Assembly (NCBI GenBank): GCA_039090855.1 | Contig: CM076997.1 | Location: 164,268,709 to 164,332,708 of the forward strand | Origin: Macrothele yani | Lineage: Eukaryota; Arthropoda; Arachnida; Araneae; Macrothelidae | Length of the DNA: 64,000 nt | Direction of reading: 5' to 3' | Shown here: positions 34,947 to 45,299 of the stretch, piece after piece | Numbering within the stretch: position 1 is the stretch's first letter | Layout: each line of letters begins with the position of its first letter | Notes under the pieces: model-generated | The model's database searches: none | What the model was told of the DNA's origin: nothing | The model's input: the letters and a program-made list of their open reading frames with translations, nothing else | Translations under genes and position numbers: made by a program

Positions 34947-36149
34947 CACCGATTAACCATTATATTAGGACCACAATCAGCCTAGAGAAATGAGCTTGCC
35001 TGGAGACCGAACGGTGGCACCGGTGAAACTCACAGAGCAGCATATATATACAACCCAAGGACCGGCTTTCAGGTTGTAGAATGTTCGGAGTCAGAACGGG
35101 AAGGGCTGCAGATTTATCGGAGTTTGACGAAGAAAAGATTATGAAGGCACGGCGTCTTGGAACTACGGTCTCAAAAACAGAGAGGCATGTGGATTGTTTA
35201 CGTGCCGCTGTAGAAAGTACGTATCAAAAGTGATAACACAGATGGCCAAACGTTGAACCGTCTTCCAGTCGTGCGTCGTCCGCAGCTCATTGATGCCAGA
35301 GTGAAGACGAGACTGTCGCGCATTGTTCACCGCAACCGTAAGGCCACATTGCGACAAATAACCCGCAGCTACAACAGTTGTGATCAGAGCAATGCGTCAC
35401 AGCACACAGTTCATCGCAGCCTCCGCGCATGGGCCTGCGTAGCCTAAGACCCAGCTGGGTCCCCATACTCACTGCACGTCATAACCAACAACGCATGAAA
35501 TGGGCCCAAGATATTCGAGATTGGCCCTTGAATTATTGGAAGAAAGTGGCCTAGTCTGACGAATGAAGATTCCAGGTGCATCACGTAGACGGCCGAGAGC
35601 GGATACGCCGATTACCAACGGAGGCTATGGCACTTGGATGCACTGTTGGGTGGAAACAGGCCGACGGCTGCGGTGGGCGATGGAACACTTTATGCCCCAT
35701 TATCCCAATAGCGCAATCCCTGATAGCTCTCAGGTATCTGAACATAGTTGCGGACCAAGTTCATCTATTCATGACATTTGTGTTCCCTCCTGGTAATGGT
35801 CATTACCAACACGATAATGCGCCATGCCACACTGCCAGAATCGTCAAGGAGTGCTTCGAAGAACATGCTGGTGACTTTCTGTAAATGCCCTGGCCTCCAA
35901 ATTCAGCTGACCTGAACCCAATCTAACATTTGTGGTCGACTTGGAAAAGCGGGTTTCCACTAAATCCTGCCCACTCCGAAATGTACGGGAACTTTAGGAC
36001 CTGCTGTGGATATTATCTTACCAGATACCAGAGAATACCTATCGCTAACTCATTGAATCGATGCCTCGCCGAGTGGCCGCTGTTTTGAGGGCCAAAAGGG
36101 GTCCTACAGCTTATTAGGTAGGTGTTCATAATGTGATGGCTCATTGCTG
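34947..36149 (+). mobile_element. Tc1-like DNA transposon
   Basis: Terminal repeats CACCGATTAACCATTATATT (left) and, from the right end, CAGCAATGAGCCATCACATT. TA flanks at 34945-34946 and 36150-36151. Length is 1,203 bp. The lineage is different from the 21924 element, judged by its termini. Confidence 0.88.
35081..36117 (+). pseudogene. Tc1-like transposase, degraded
   Basis: Begins MFGVRTGRAADLSEFDEEKI. It continues with a helix-turn-helix segment (RIVHRNRKATLRQITRSYN), a region around HHVDGRERIRRLPTEAM, then FVFPPGNGHYQHDNAPCHTARI with the second catalytic Asp, and ends RRVAAVLRAKRGPTAY at TAG 36115-36117. The first catalytic segment reads VA*SDE because of a TAG stop near 35554. Several frameshifts and stops show that it is dead. 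It is one of several Tc1-like lineages in the window. Confidence 0.82.
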
Positions 36150-36151
36150 TA

Positions 36152-37883
36152 TATGTACATGTCTAAGCAGTTTTTTGAAGTCAGAGCTCCTGCCATCCCA
36201 GTCCCTGAACCATTAAACGTCCAAATGCTACAGCCAGGTATAGTGAACTAACTGTAGTACAACATAGGCTCGCACCATGGGGTGGGGGTGGGTGCAAGAT
36301 GAATCTTGGCCATCCAATGCATTTACTGGGAGAGAGCAATGCCTACCCAATTCTTTTCGTCCAGTTTAAGTTTTTGTACGTATACAATTTTTTTTATGTA
36401 CATATGTATGTCACTTACGAAACGCGTGAGATGAAATAATACTACAGAAAAAAAATGTTTTCCCATGCTATTCAGGCTATCGTGTGCTGTGATAATTGCA
36501 AAAATTGCATTTATTTTCTTTACAGAAATGTATTATCTTTTATATGAGGGACCAAGCTCCACCGTATGAGGCCAAAGCAATTTATTTTCAAAATATTAAT
36601 AAATAACAAAATAAGTAAAAGATGTTTTCTTATATTCAGCGTTGGCTCAATTGATAAGAATCTTGATTGCTAGTTCCGTATTGTGTTTGACATGTTCTCT
36701 TGATGTAATAAATGTTTAAAACAATCGTGAAAATAAAATAAATAAAAATACAGAAACGTATTATCTCTAGCGCCTTTATTTTATCTATTTATTTATGGCG
36801 CTTCTCGTTCTTTCTTTCAGTCAGTGAACTAATTTCTTATATTTTTTATATACTTCTGGAAATAAAATCTTTAGATATTTTTATAACATCATAGGATTTA
36901 TTTATTGTTTTTTTTAATATTAACATCCAGCAAAAGAATATTTCATTAACATCCAGCAAAAGAATATTTCTGTATCCTTGTTCATTTTCTGATGAGCGAT
37001 TGCAATTGCGTTTTAAAATATACGTTGAATCTCGTACTTTATCATCCTTTTGACAATGTAAGAGACTGCCCCTCCAAAGTCTTATCTTTACACGCTTGCC
37101 CCTCCACCTTTCCAATAATTTGGTAAAGTCGGTACCCGAAAGACTAATAACTTTTCGAGCTTCAGCGAAGCCTGGATGATTAATTACTTAATAATTTAAT
37201 ACATAGTTGTTCTGTATCCCCAATGCACAGTACGTATATTAACAGTGGATTTTTGGCGCTTAAATTTCCTCTCAAGAAATAGTTTTTATTGCATCTCCAT
37301 TGTTTTTCTCTTCTGAGAAGCAGCAGAGTTCTAAATAATAAATATTTTTTTACTTGCAGATTTGCGTATTATGCTCTAGATTATCGTTAGCAAACGAGGA
37401 ATTTATCATGAAACTCCGACGTTAATAAATTACAGTTGGTAAAAGTGTGTTACATTAATTCATTCCACCTTTAGTCAATTGCAATAAAACTTCAATACAA
37501 GATGGCGCCACATTATAGACGGCTAAAGTTCTTGCCCGATTAATTCCAGTTGAGTTAATTCGCGCAGAAAAGTTTACAAATTTGCAAAATCAGTGGTGTA
37601 GTTGGGCTGCGCAACATGAACGACGTTCCGGTACTCTTTTTTTTTGTTCAGCAGGCACGCGTTTTGGTACACACAGCGTAATTTGCTTTCTTTCTAAAGA
37701 GCCAATGATCCTTTTCCAATGAAACAAATGCAACTGAAAAACTGCAGAGTTACCCGAATTAACGTCCTATGTTTGTTTGAAGGTAGAGGTTATCTCTAAA
37801 TCCATTCTCACTTGACAGTCCCTTGAAACTTCTTTTTTTTTTTTTTCTGCTATTAGGAGATTCAGATTCGTGCAGAAATAGTC
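36152..37883. other. No recognisable gene
   Basis: AT-rich intron. One exact 26-bp tandem duplication (about 36923-36975, unit ATTAACATCCAGCAAAAGAA plus TATTTC) is the only structure noted. Confidence 0.5.
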
Positions 37884-38015
37884 AAAAAGTAATCGAGGTA
37901 GTAGCCTTCGATGCACAATCTTGATACTATCAAAATCGTGCATTGATGTATGTTATCAAGATATATCTTATCTTATCAAGATCGTGCATTGAAGGCAACT
38001 ACCTCGATTACTTTT
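37884..38015. repeat. 132-bp hairpin MITE
   Basis: Arms 37884-37926 and 37974-38015 are reverse complements with about four mismatches (AAAAGTAATCGAGGTAGT at one end, its complement at the other). The loop holds a partial extra copy of ATCGTGCATTGA. No target duplication is evident. Confidence 0.8.
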
Positions 38016-38368
38016 CTACTGCTGTTAAGAACATTGCGGTGGGGTTGTTGCAGTGGAAATATTACTGTAACTTCGAATTTAACTAATGTAGTCATGTGAA
38101 AATCCGGAAGAGTATTTCGACTTATCACTATACTTTCTTATACTATAAAATGTAAGAAAGTTTGTAGGGAAGAGGCGGAATGGGAGATGGGGTAGGGACG
38201 TAGCCAGAAAGAATTTTCGGGTTTCTGAAATTGAAAATTAATTTTCATCGTACGTTATACATACAGTATGTTGAGTTGTTTCAAAGTCACATTTTATTTA
38301 GACACGAAATTCTTCTATTTTTTACTCCCCATTTTTCAAAAAGTGACTTACCATGCTATACTACGTAC

Positions 38369-38826
38369 CAGAGGCGCACCCAGAAATTTGGAATGCGGGG
38401 GGGGGTCCGGCTCCGCAAGTAAAAGTGCTAATGTATGTGTACTTATGCGACGTGACAGTTATAATAAATGTTTTGATCTGTGAAAGAATTTAATACATTG
38501 TATTCATGAATTATTCAGCTGCAAATGGTGTTTTCATTGTTGTTTTTCCTTTTGATAAAAATACATATTTCAGAAAAGGAGTTAACCACAAATGCAATTA
38601 TTTTATCTATTGCTATATTATAGTTACAGAAATTGTATTTTAGAACAAATTCTATAATGTGTGATTTCAGCAATCACGAAAATTGAAATTCAACATTTAG
38701 GAAAATTAGAGAACAGTTAGAGGGTCTCGTGTCGGACACCCATTGTGTTTGAATTATATTACAAAACACTTGGCCTCACGGAGTGGGGAGGCGGACCCGG
38801 GGACCGCCCCGTTGGGTGCGTCTCTG
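38369..38826. mobile_element. Non-autonomous hAT-type element (MITE), 458 bp
   Basis: Terminal repeats CAGAGGCGCACCCA (left) and, from the right end, CAGAGACGCACCCAACGGGG. Flanks CTACGTAC (38361-38368) and CTACTTAC (38827-38834) form an 8-bp target duplication with one mismatch. GC-rich ends enclose an AT-rich, non-coding interior. Confidence 0.8.
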
Positions 38827-38945
38827 CTACTTACATAGGTATATGGAACTATCGAACCTCTATTTAAGTATGGCGTACGCCCCAATATCTTTTTTATTAA
38901 ATTGATATATCTATAAACTAAAAAAAGAATTATAGGATTATATCA

Positions 38946-41900
38946 GCATCATCATCATCATTGTCAACCATTATCAATCCACTGCTGGACGAAGGTCTCC
39001 CCAAGTTTCCTCCACAACGGTCTGTCTTGTGCCAGTCTCCTCCATGTCACTCCCGCATACTTTCGAATTTCGTCCAACCATCTCCCATGTGGTCTTCTTC
39101 TGGGTCTTTTCCTGTCCCTTGGAATCCAATCTAAAATTTTGGCTGTCCATCGATGGTCTGTCCTTCTGGCAGTATGTCCAGCACATTGCAATTTCAGGGA
39201 TTTTACTCTGATCATCATGTCTTCCACTCTTGTCATTTTTCTGATCCAAGAGTTGCTCTTCTTATCTCTCCTAGTTACACCAAGCGTGCACCTCTCCATG
39301 CTGCTTTGAGTTGTCTGCAGCCTTTGTATGTCTCTTTTTAATTAAGGTCCACGTCTCTGCACCATACGTAAGCACTGGAAGGATGCATTGATCAAACACT
39401 TTTCTTTTAAGACATAATGGCATATTGCTATTGAAAATTATGCTGTTTCTTCCAAAAGCTCTCCAGGCAAGTTTTGTACGCCGATTAATTTCTTCATCAA
39501 TGTGACCCTGACTTGATATCTGCTGTCCAAGATAAACGTACGTGTCTGTTATCTCCAGTTTTTCTCCATCAATCGATAAATCTTCATTTCTTGTAAAAGC
39601 ATTGAACATCACTTTTGTCTTCTGAAAGTTCATTTTTAATCCCACTTCTTTACTCTTGTCAGCAAGTTCCTGGATCACACTCTGCAGCTCTGATGGGCTA
39701 GTTGCAAAAATGACTACGTCATCAGCAAAACGAAGGTGGGTTAGATAATCTGCATTAATCTTTATCCACTTGTTTTCCCAGCTCAGCGACTGAAAAACAC
39801 CCTCCAGTGTGGCATTAAAGAGCTTCGGAGATATGGTGTCACCTTGTCTCACTCCCTTTCCAATTTTTACGTGTGTTGTATTTTCAAACAGCCGAATCTT
39901 TGCACTTGCATTTTCATAGATGTTATTAATAATATTAATGTATGCATCTTCAATACCGCAGGTTTTCAGAGCCATTGTAACTGCTGATGGTTTCACCGAA
40001 TCAAAGGCTTTTTCATAATCGATAAAAGCCATGCACAATGGAAGTTCATATTCCCTCGCTCTTTCAATTAGTTCTCTCAGCACGTGGATATGATCTATTG
40101 TGCTGTAGCCACTCCTGAATCCAGCTTGTTCTCTCGGTTGAGCCATGTCCAGTGTTACCTTCAAGCGGTGTGAAAGAACTTTAGTGAAGATTTTATAAAC
40201 TACTGATAGGAGGCTGATAGGTCTGTAGTTTCCAAGATCCTCAATGTCACCTTTCTTATGTAGCAGGATCATTGTAGCGGTGTTCCAATCCTCAGGAATC
40301 TTTCCTTCATTAAGGCATCGAGTGAAAATTTGGGCGAGTACTGTTTCGATTTCTCCACTTGCTTCTTGTATGATGTCTACAGTAATTCCATCTTCTCCTG
40401 GAGCTTTTCCCCGCTTCATGTTCTTGATTGCATGTGCAACTTCTGCTGGAAGGACTGGAGGAACTCTGGTACTGGTACCTTTCATGATGTCTGGAGTGCA
40501 TGTATCATCCCTTTCATATAATTTGGAGTAGAAATATTTCACTCTTGTCAAAATTTCGCCTCTATTTCTTGTTACAGAACCATCTTCTTTTCTCAGTGCC
40601 ATAATCTGTTTTCTTCCCTTACTGAGATGTCCCTTTGCTATCTTTAGGCTTTGGTTGTTTTCAATTGCTTTCTTCACTAGTTCACAGTTGAATTTTCTTA
40701 CGTCTTCAGTGATACTTTTTCTTACTGTCTTGCATAGCTCTATATATTCCACTTTGGAAGTCACATCTTCTTTAGTTGTCCTCAACTCTCTTCTTTTTTG
40801 CATCAACATTTTCGTTTTTCCTGATAATTTATTTACATGCAACTTGTTCTTAGACCCAGCTAATTTTGTTGCTGTTTCCATAAGAGCTTTGGTTACTTTT
40901 CTGTTAACTTCAGAGATGTCCACTTCTTCCGATGTTAGGCCTTCTAAAGCAGAGAACCTGTTCTTCAGTTCCAACTTGAAGGTATTATGGTGTTTTTTAA
41001 GGTTGGTTATGTCAATAGATTTTGTTTGTCTTATGAGCTTGCCACGTTCAAGTTTAGTGTTGAGGTGCATCTTACATCTCACCAATCTATGGTCACTACC
41101 TGTGTTGAACTTGTTTAGCCCACTGCAGTCTTCTATGACGAATTTTTTGTTACTCATAATAAAATCAATTTTACTTGTCATCCCATTTGGATGTCTCCAT
41201 GTCCATTTCCTGTGTGGCTTTTTCTTGAAGAAGGAGTTCATGATGAAAAATCCTTCTGCCTCTGCAAACTCAACGAGAGTATTTCCACGCTGGTTTCTGT
41301 TGCCGTGACCGAATTTACCTACTGAAGTTTCATTCTGTTGCCGTTGCCCTATTTTTGCATTGAAATCTCCCATAATTATTTTCAAGTGCTGCTTACCTTT
41401 ATTATTTAGATGACAAATTTCCTCATAAAATTCTTCAATTTCTTCTTCAGGATGACTTGTGGTGGGTGCATAAGTTTGAATAATCTGAGCCTGGTATCTT
41501 TTTGAGAGTTGGATAACAAGTCGTGCAGCTCTGTCAGAGGAACTTTCAACTTCTACAACTTTATCCTTCAGTTTCTTGTTTATTATAAATCCAACACCAC
41601 TAGTTCTGCCAGTATCTGTCCCACGATAGTAGAAGAGATGTCCACTTTTCAGTTCGATGAGATCTTCTCCTTTTCTCCTTACCTCACTTAGCCCCACGAT
41701 GTCCCACTTGATCCTTTGTAGTTCCTCTTCCAATTCAAGAAGCCTTGAATCAGAAGATAGGGAGCGTCCATTGTACGTTGCCAAGGTCAGCATCAGATGG
41801 CAGCCTAGTCCGGTCCTCCGGGGATTCTTAGCACCCTCTGCCTTCATGTCGCACTGGCCGCTGCCTTGGCCAGGTACATTCCAGCTGCCGGAGACTGAGG

Positions 41901-42134
41901 GCCAAGATTTAAGCTGTGGAATCATTTTGGAGGGGTTTGGCCATAACTCACCACGCTGGTTAAGCGGGTTGGTGAATGTCTGATAGAATTTCCTCTAATC
42001 CCGATGGTATGGTTATACCGCTATTGGCGGTCGTCAGAGCCCCTTTAGTGGGAACAGGATGCACCACGAGAAGGCGGGGTTGACATTTGTCAAGGAGAGG
42101 CTGTGATGTTACGCATCACCTGACCTTACATCCC
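38946..42134 (-). mobile_element. RTE-type LINE, nearly full length
   Basis: A 3.2-kb minus-strand element with a 5' untranslated region (about 41926-42134), a long ORF, and a 3' end ending in an (ATG)n tail (ATCATCATCATC on the plus strand at 38949-38960). The 4380 and 30630 copies belong to the same family. It is preceded on the 5' side by an AT palindromic tract. Confidence 0.9.
38964..41925 (-). pseudogene. LINE endonuclease-reverse transcriptase, one frameshift from intact
   Basis: The first 884-codon frame starts MIPQLKSWPSVSGSWN at 41925. An apurinic-type endonuclease domain follows (LATYNGRSL near residue 48, GDFNAKIG near 187, SDHRLVRC near 290). The RT domain follows (NYRPISLLSVVYKIF near 565, AFIDYEKAFDSV, VRQGDTISPKLFN, FADD at residues 733-736). 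The frame is lost at a run of five A residues on the coding strand (39335-39339); the copy at 4380 has four, and restoring register leads into MERCTLGVTRRDK...FVQQWIDNG, ending at 38964. The ancestral protein was about 990 residues. Such proteins nick genomic DNA and reverse-transcribe their own RNA, and could also mobilise SINEs. No in-frame stop is present elsewhere, so this is a very young copy or carries a sequencing error. Confidence 0.88.
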
Positions 42135-42290
42135 TATATATATATATTAAAACAAAAATAATTTAATATATATATATATATATATATTAAATTATTAAAG
42201 GAAACAAAAGTAATTTAATATATATATATATATATATTAAAACAAAAATAATTTAATATATATATATTAAATTATTTTTGTTTCCTTTAC
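42135..42290. repeat. AT-rich palindromic microsatellite tract
   Basis: Runs of (TA)n joined by repeated AAACAAAAATAATTTAATAT and its complement, abutting the 5' end of the LINE. Confidence 0.8.
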
Positions 42291-42296
42291 TTACAC

Positions 42297-42788
42297 CTAA
42301 TACAGCTGCTTGTCATGAACTACAGTACCACAAAGTTCAAAGTAGTACAGTAGTACATGTGTAAAGTCTAGCCGGTATTTGTTTTCTTCAACAAATATAT
42401 TGACAACATCTTCGGGACTGATGTATACTATATTTCTATGCATGCTCATAAGAGCTAAGCTAGTTAAGAGTTTCGTGATTATGTTTCTAAATGCCTGAGA
42501 GAAGAAAAAGTTCGTTCCGGAGTACTCTTTGAAACATGAAGAATACTTAGCCCCTTTACCACGAAACCATTTTTTTACAATGAGACAATGCTTCAATGGC
42601 TGTACTAGGAAGTCATTTCTCATTGTGGTGTTCCATTTTGTTTTCCACAAATTCATCTCTGACGTGACATAATCATTATCCAAGAAAATCATTCTCCGGG
42701 AATTCTGGTCGTTTTGGTGATTCGGCGGTGTTTTTCGTGGTATAATCCCGGCCCATTGGTTACCGTTTACAGACCTGTTAACCAGCAC
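42297..42788 (-). pseudogene. hAT transposase C-terminus, second family
   Basis: A 163-codon open frame containing EMNLWKTKWN, LKHCLIVKKWF, and LTSLALMSMHRNIVYISPED followed by VVNIF. This order and wording resemble the C-terminal region of zf-MYM/THAP12-like hAT transposases (LWxxKW, then LTxLALLxxHR, then a short Asp-Val motif). The segment between them that normally carries the dimerisation core is shortened. I infer family membership from pattern only. No terminal repeats were found, and a Tc1 fragment begins at its upstream end. Confidence 0.55.
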
Positions 42789-42789
42789 G

Positions 42790-43236
42790 TCTACCTCAAT
42801 ATTCTGGACAATTATGTACTACCAACGGTGTGGCAATACTATGGAGCCGAGGCTTGTTAATACCAGCAGGATAATGCACCAAGCCATAAAGCAAGGACTG
42901 TTACGGCGTGGTTTGACGATAATTCCGTATCGTGTGTGGACTGGCCAGCGCAGAGCCTGATCTTAATCCCATAGAGCACCTACCTATGGGATGAATTAGA
43001 GTGCCGCATAAGGATTGGAACCAAGTCCTACTACTAAGCAACAGTTAGCGGCAGCATTATGTACTGAATGAAAGCACATACCTATCGGTGTGTTCCAAAA
43101 CCTTGTCGGAAGCATGTCTCGAAGGGTCAGTGCATGCATTAAGGTCAAAGATGGTCCAGCACCGTAGAAATGTATATCAATAAACGCAATGTTGTGTTTC
43201 TCTTCTAAGTGTCCGGTGACTTTTGTCAATATAGTG
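42790..43236 (+). mobile_element. Tc1-like element, 3' fragment
   Basis: The frame continues from YLNILDNYVLPTVWQYYG through QQDNAPSHKARTVTAWFDD (second catalytic Asp) and VDWPAQS, and ends at a terminal repeat GTCCGGTGACTTTTGTCAAT followed by ATAGTG and TA (43237-43238). The 5' part is missing. In-frame stops, for example after GAEAC, make it a pseudogene. Confidence 0.8.
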
Positions 43237-43791
43237 TATGTCTGCAACAGAAAGATGGCCACACTGACTTGTTGCTACTTACCTCTAAAAGATCACCTGC
43301 GACGTATATCATGGAACACCATACAGCTCCCACGGCTAGTCTTGGTGTTGAGGCAATCTCTTACGACAGTGACCTAGTCTAATTTTACGTCCCAGCAGTA
43401 AGCAAAAACCATTATACATCCTGTTATTTAACCAGTTATTCAGAGCATGCAGAACTGTAAATTCTAGTGCGATAATGCTAGAAAGTAACCTTATTATTGA
43501 TCAATGTGGATATTCATTCCGATTGTCATATATCCATTGCTGTCACCAGTATAAATGAATTAGTTCTTCAGTCCTTTTGAAGCATTTCTTTTAACTCATT
43601 TTGGAGTAATAAGCTCCATGACAACCTTAAAATATTCCAGTACTAAACACAAAATACACTTCTGTTAATAGAAATTGGAACACCAAGAAAAATACAAGCA
43701 ATCATAATGACATATATGGGAGTGATTAGTTATGGTACAAGCTGCAAACGATCACAATTACATATCGGTTCGTGATGAGGAAGGCCAAAAA

Positions 43792-44825
43792 TTAGTAACA
43801 AGTCGATCCACCATGGGCGGTGATAACCGACCCCACACACAGTGGAATCGGATGAAACAGAGTTTGGATGGTTGTCTGCGGTATTGCATTCCATTCTGCT
43901 TCTACACACATCCAGAATTCGTTGGTTGTGACAGGCGGTGAGGCCACGCGATCCAGCCGTTGAGCGATCACACCCCAGACGTACTCTATAGGCTACAAAT
44001 CGAGCAGGTCAGGAAAGACGAGCGACTTGAAGCGCACAGAGTACGTCTTGGACAGTACGAGCAACATAGGGTTTGTCTATGTCTTGTTGGAAGACGGCTC
44101 CCGGGGTCGCCTGAAAGAAGGGTAGATGTTCAGCTTCCAGCACTTCCGTTGATGAAGCGTTGCCTGTTCAATGTGCATGTGATGCGTAGTAGGCGAGAAC
44201 ATAAATAAAACGAAATAGCTCCCCAGATTATCAAGCTCGGCGTGCGACCGGTATGGTGCTTCACAGTGCAGTCTTCCTGATGCTGATCACCACGGTGTCT
44301 GCAAACAAAGAGTTGCCCGTCGTGATGCATTAGTTTGAATCTGGACTCGTCCGAAAACACAATGTGCTCATATTCAGCACTCCAGTTTCACCGTTTGCGG
44401 CACCATTGAAATAGCTGGCGCCTATGGTTCAGAGTCAAGGGAAGTCGCAGCAATAGACGGCGAGCAACGAGGCCTCTCTGCGACAATCGGTGAAAAACAG
44501 TGCTTGCAAACATCGAACGATATGTGACCATTCTCCATTGCTGTGCAAGTCTCGTGAATTGTGTTGTGCGTGACGTCACTGTCATACGGTGCAAGTGCTT
44601 GTATTGCCGTTCGGTCGTGCAATATCGAGCTCCAGACCCTGCACGACGACGCGTAGAACCTTCTGCTATTCATTGACGCCATGCACGCTTGACGTTAGTT
44701 GAGTTACGCTTAACGCGTGTAGCAATTTAACGGTATGGTAAACCGCCTTTTCTAAGTCCAACGATTCTACCTCTTTCAAACTCCGTCAATTGTTCGTATA
44801 TTTGTATCGTCCAATTACGCGGCAT
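43792..44825 (-). pseudogene. Tc1-like transposase, degraded
   Basis: Starts MPRNWTIQIYEQLTEFERGR at 44825, a Tc1-type helix-turn-helix start. It continues (stops after LPYR and KRAWRQ) to MVTYRSMFASTVFHRLSQRG, then HIVFSDESRFKLMHHDG with the first catalytic Asp at about 44354, and IIWGAISF. The second Asp region is disrupted, and PIEYVWGVIAQRL with the final catalytic Glu and HGGSTCY at the end (43792) lie in a shifted frame. It is closest to the 21924 lineage in overall wording, but the terminal repeats differ. Confidence 0.82.
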
Positions 44826-44871
44826 GTTTACATGTTAAGAAATGCGTACGATCGAGTCTAGCGATAGCAAG

Positions 44872-45082
44872 TTTTTTTTTTTTTTTTTGAGGTTTAACGT
44901 GAGCAACTTAATGGGCTATAAGGAGTCGCCCGTCCCTAATTTAGGGTCACTGGTTCCAGGGAAGGGAGAGAGCCAGTACCGTATGACAAACACAACATCC
45001 ATGTCTCAACGGGATTCGAACTCGGACCCCTTTCGGGCGAATGATCCGAGGCCATCGCTTAGACCACTGCGCCACCGGGGCG
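44872..45082 (-). mobile_element. tRNA-derived SINE, minus strand
   Basis: Full SINE in reverse: a poly(T) run (44872-44888), body, and the tRNA head ending GCGCCACCGGGGCGGC. Flanks GCGATAGCAAG (44861-44871) and GCGAAAGCAAG (45083-45093) are a target duplication with one mismatch. Box B appears as GGGATTCGAACTC, slightly degraded. It is inserted in the Tc1-like element. Confidence 0.9.
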
Positions 45083-45299
45083 GCGAAAGCAAGTTTGAAA
45101 ACCTCGTCTCTGTATGCCTTCTCTTATACCCCATGGTGTGACGTTTCCGATGGCGTTGCGCGCGCGCCTGACATTTTTATGTGCGCTGCGTTTGTAATCA
45201 TTTGCTTCTCTTATGGTACCCTATCCACACTGAAAATTTCGTGCAAATCCGAGTATTTCTTCATGGCGTTTAAATGTTTATAATATTAACAGCAGTGTA

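Larger units (their letters stand above)
43657..45297 (-). mobile_element. Tc1-like DNA transposon with a nested SINE
   Basis: Ends CACTTCTGTTAATA at 43657 and, from the other end at 45297, CACTGCTGTTAATA. TA flanks at 43655-43656 and 45298-45299. Without the SINE (44872-45082 plus duplication) it is about 1.4 kb. Confidence 0.82.

Noticed and set aside
40655..41308. 217-codon plus-strand open frame
   Set aside because: It is antisense to the LINE endonuclease-RT frame and is a shadow.
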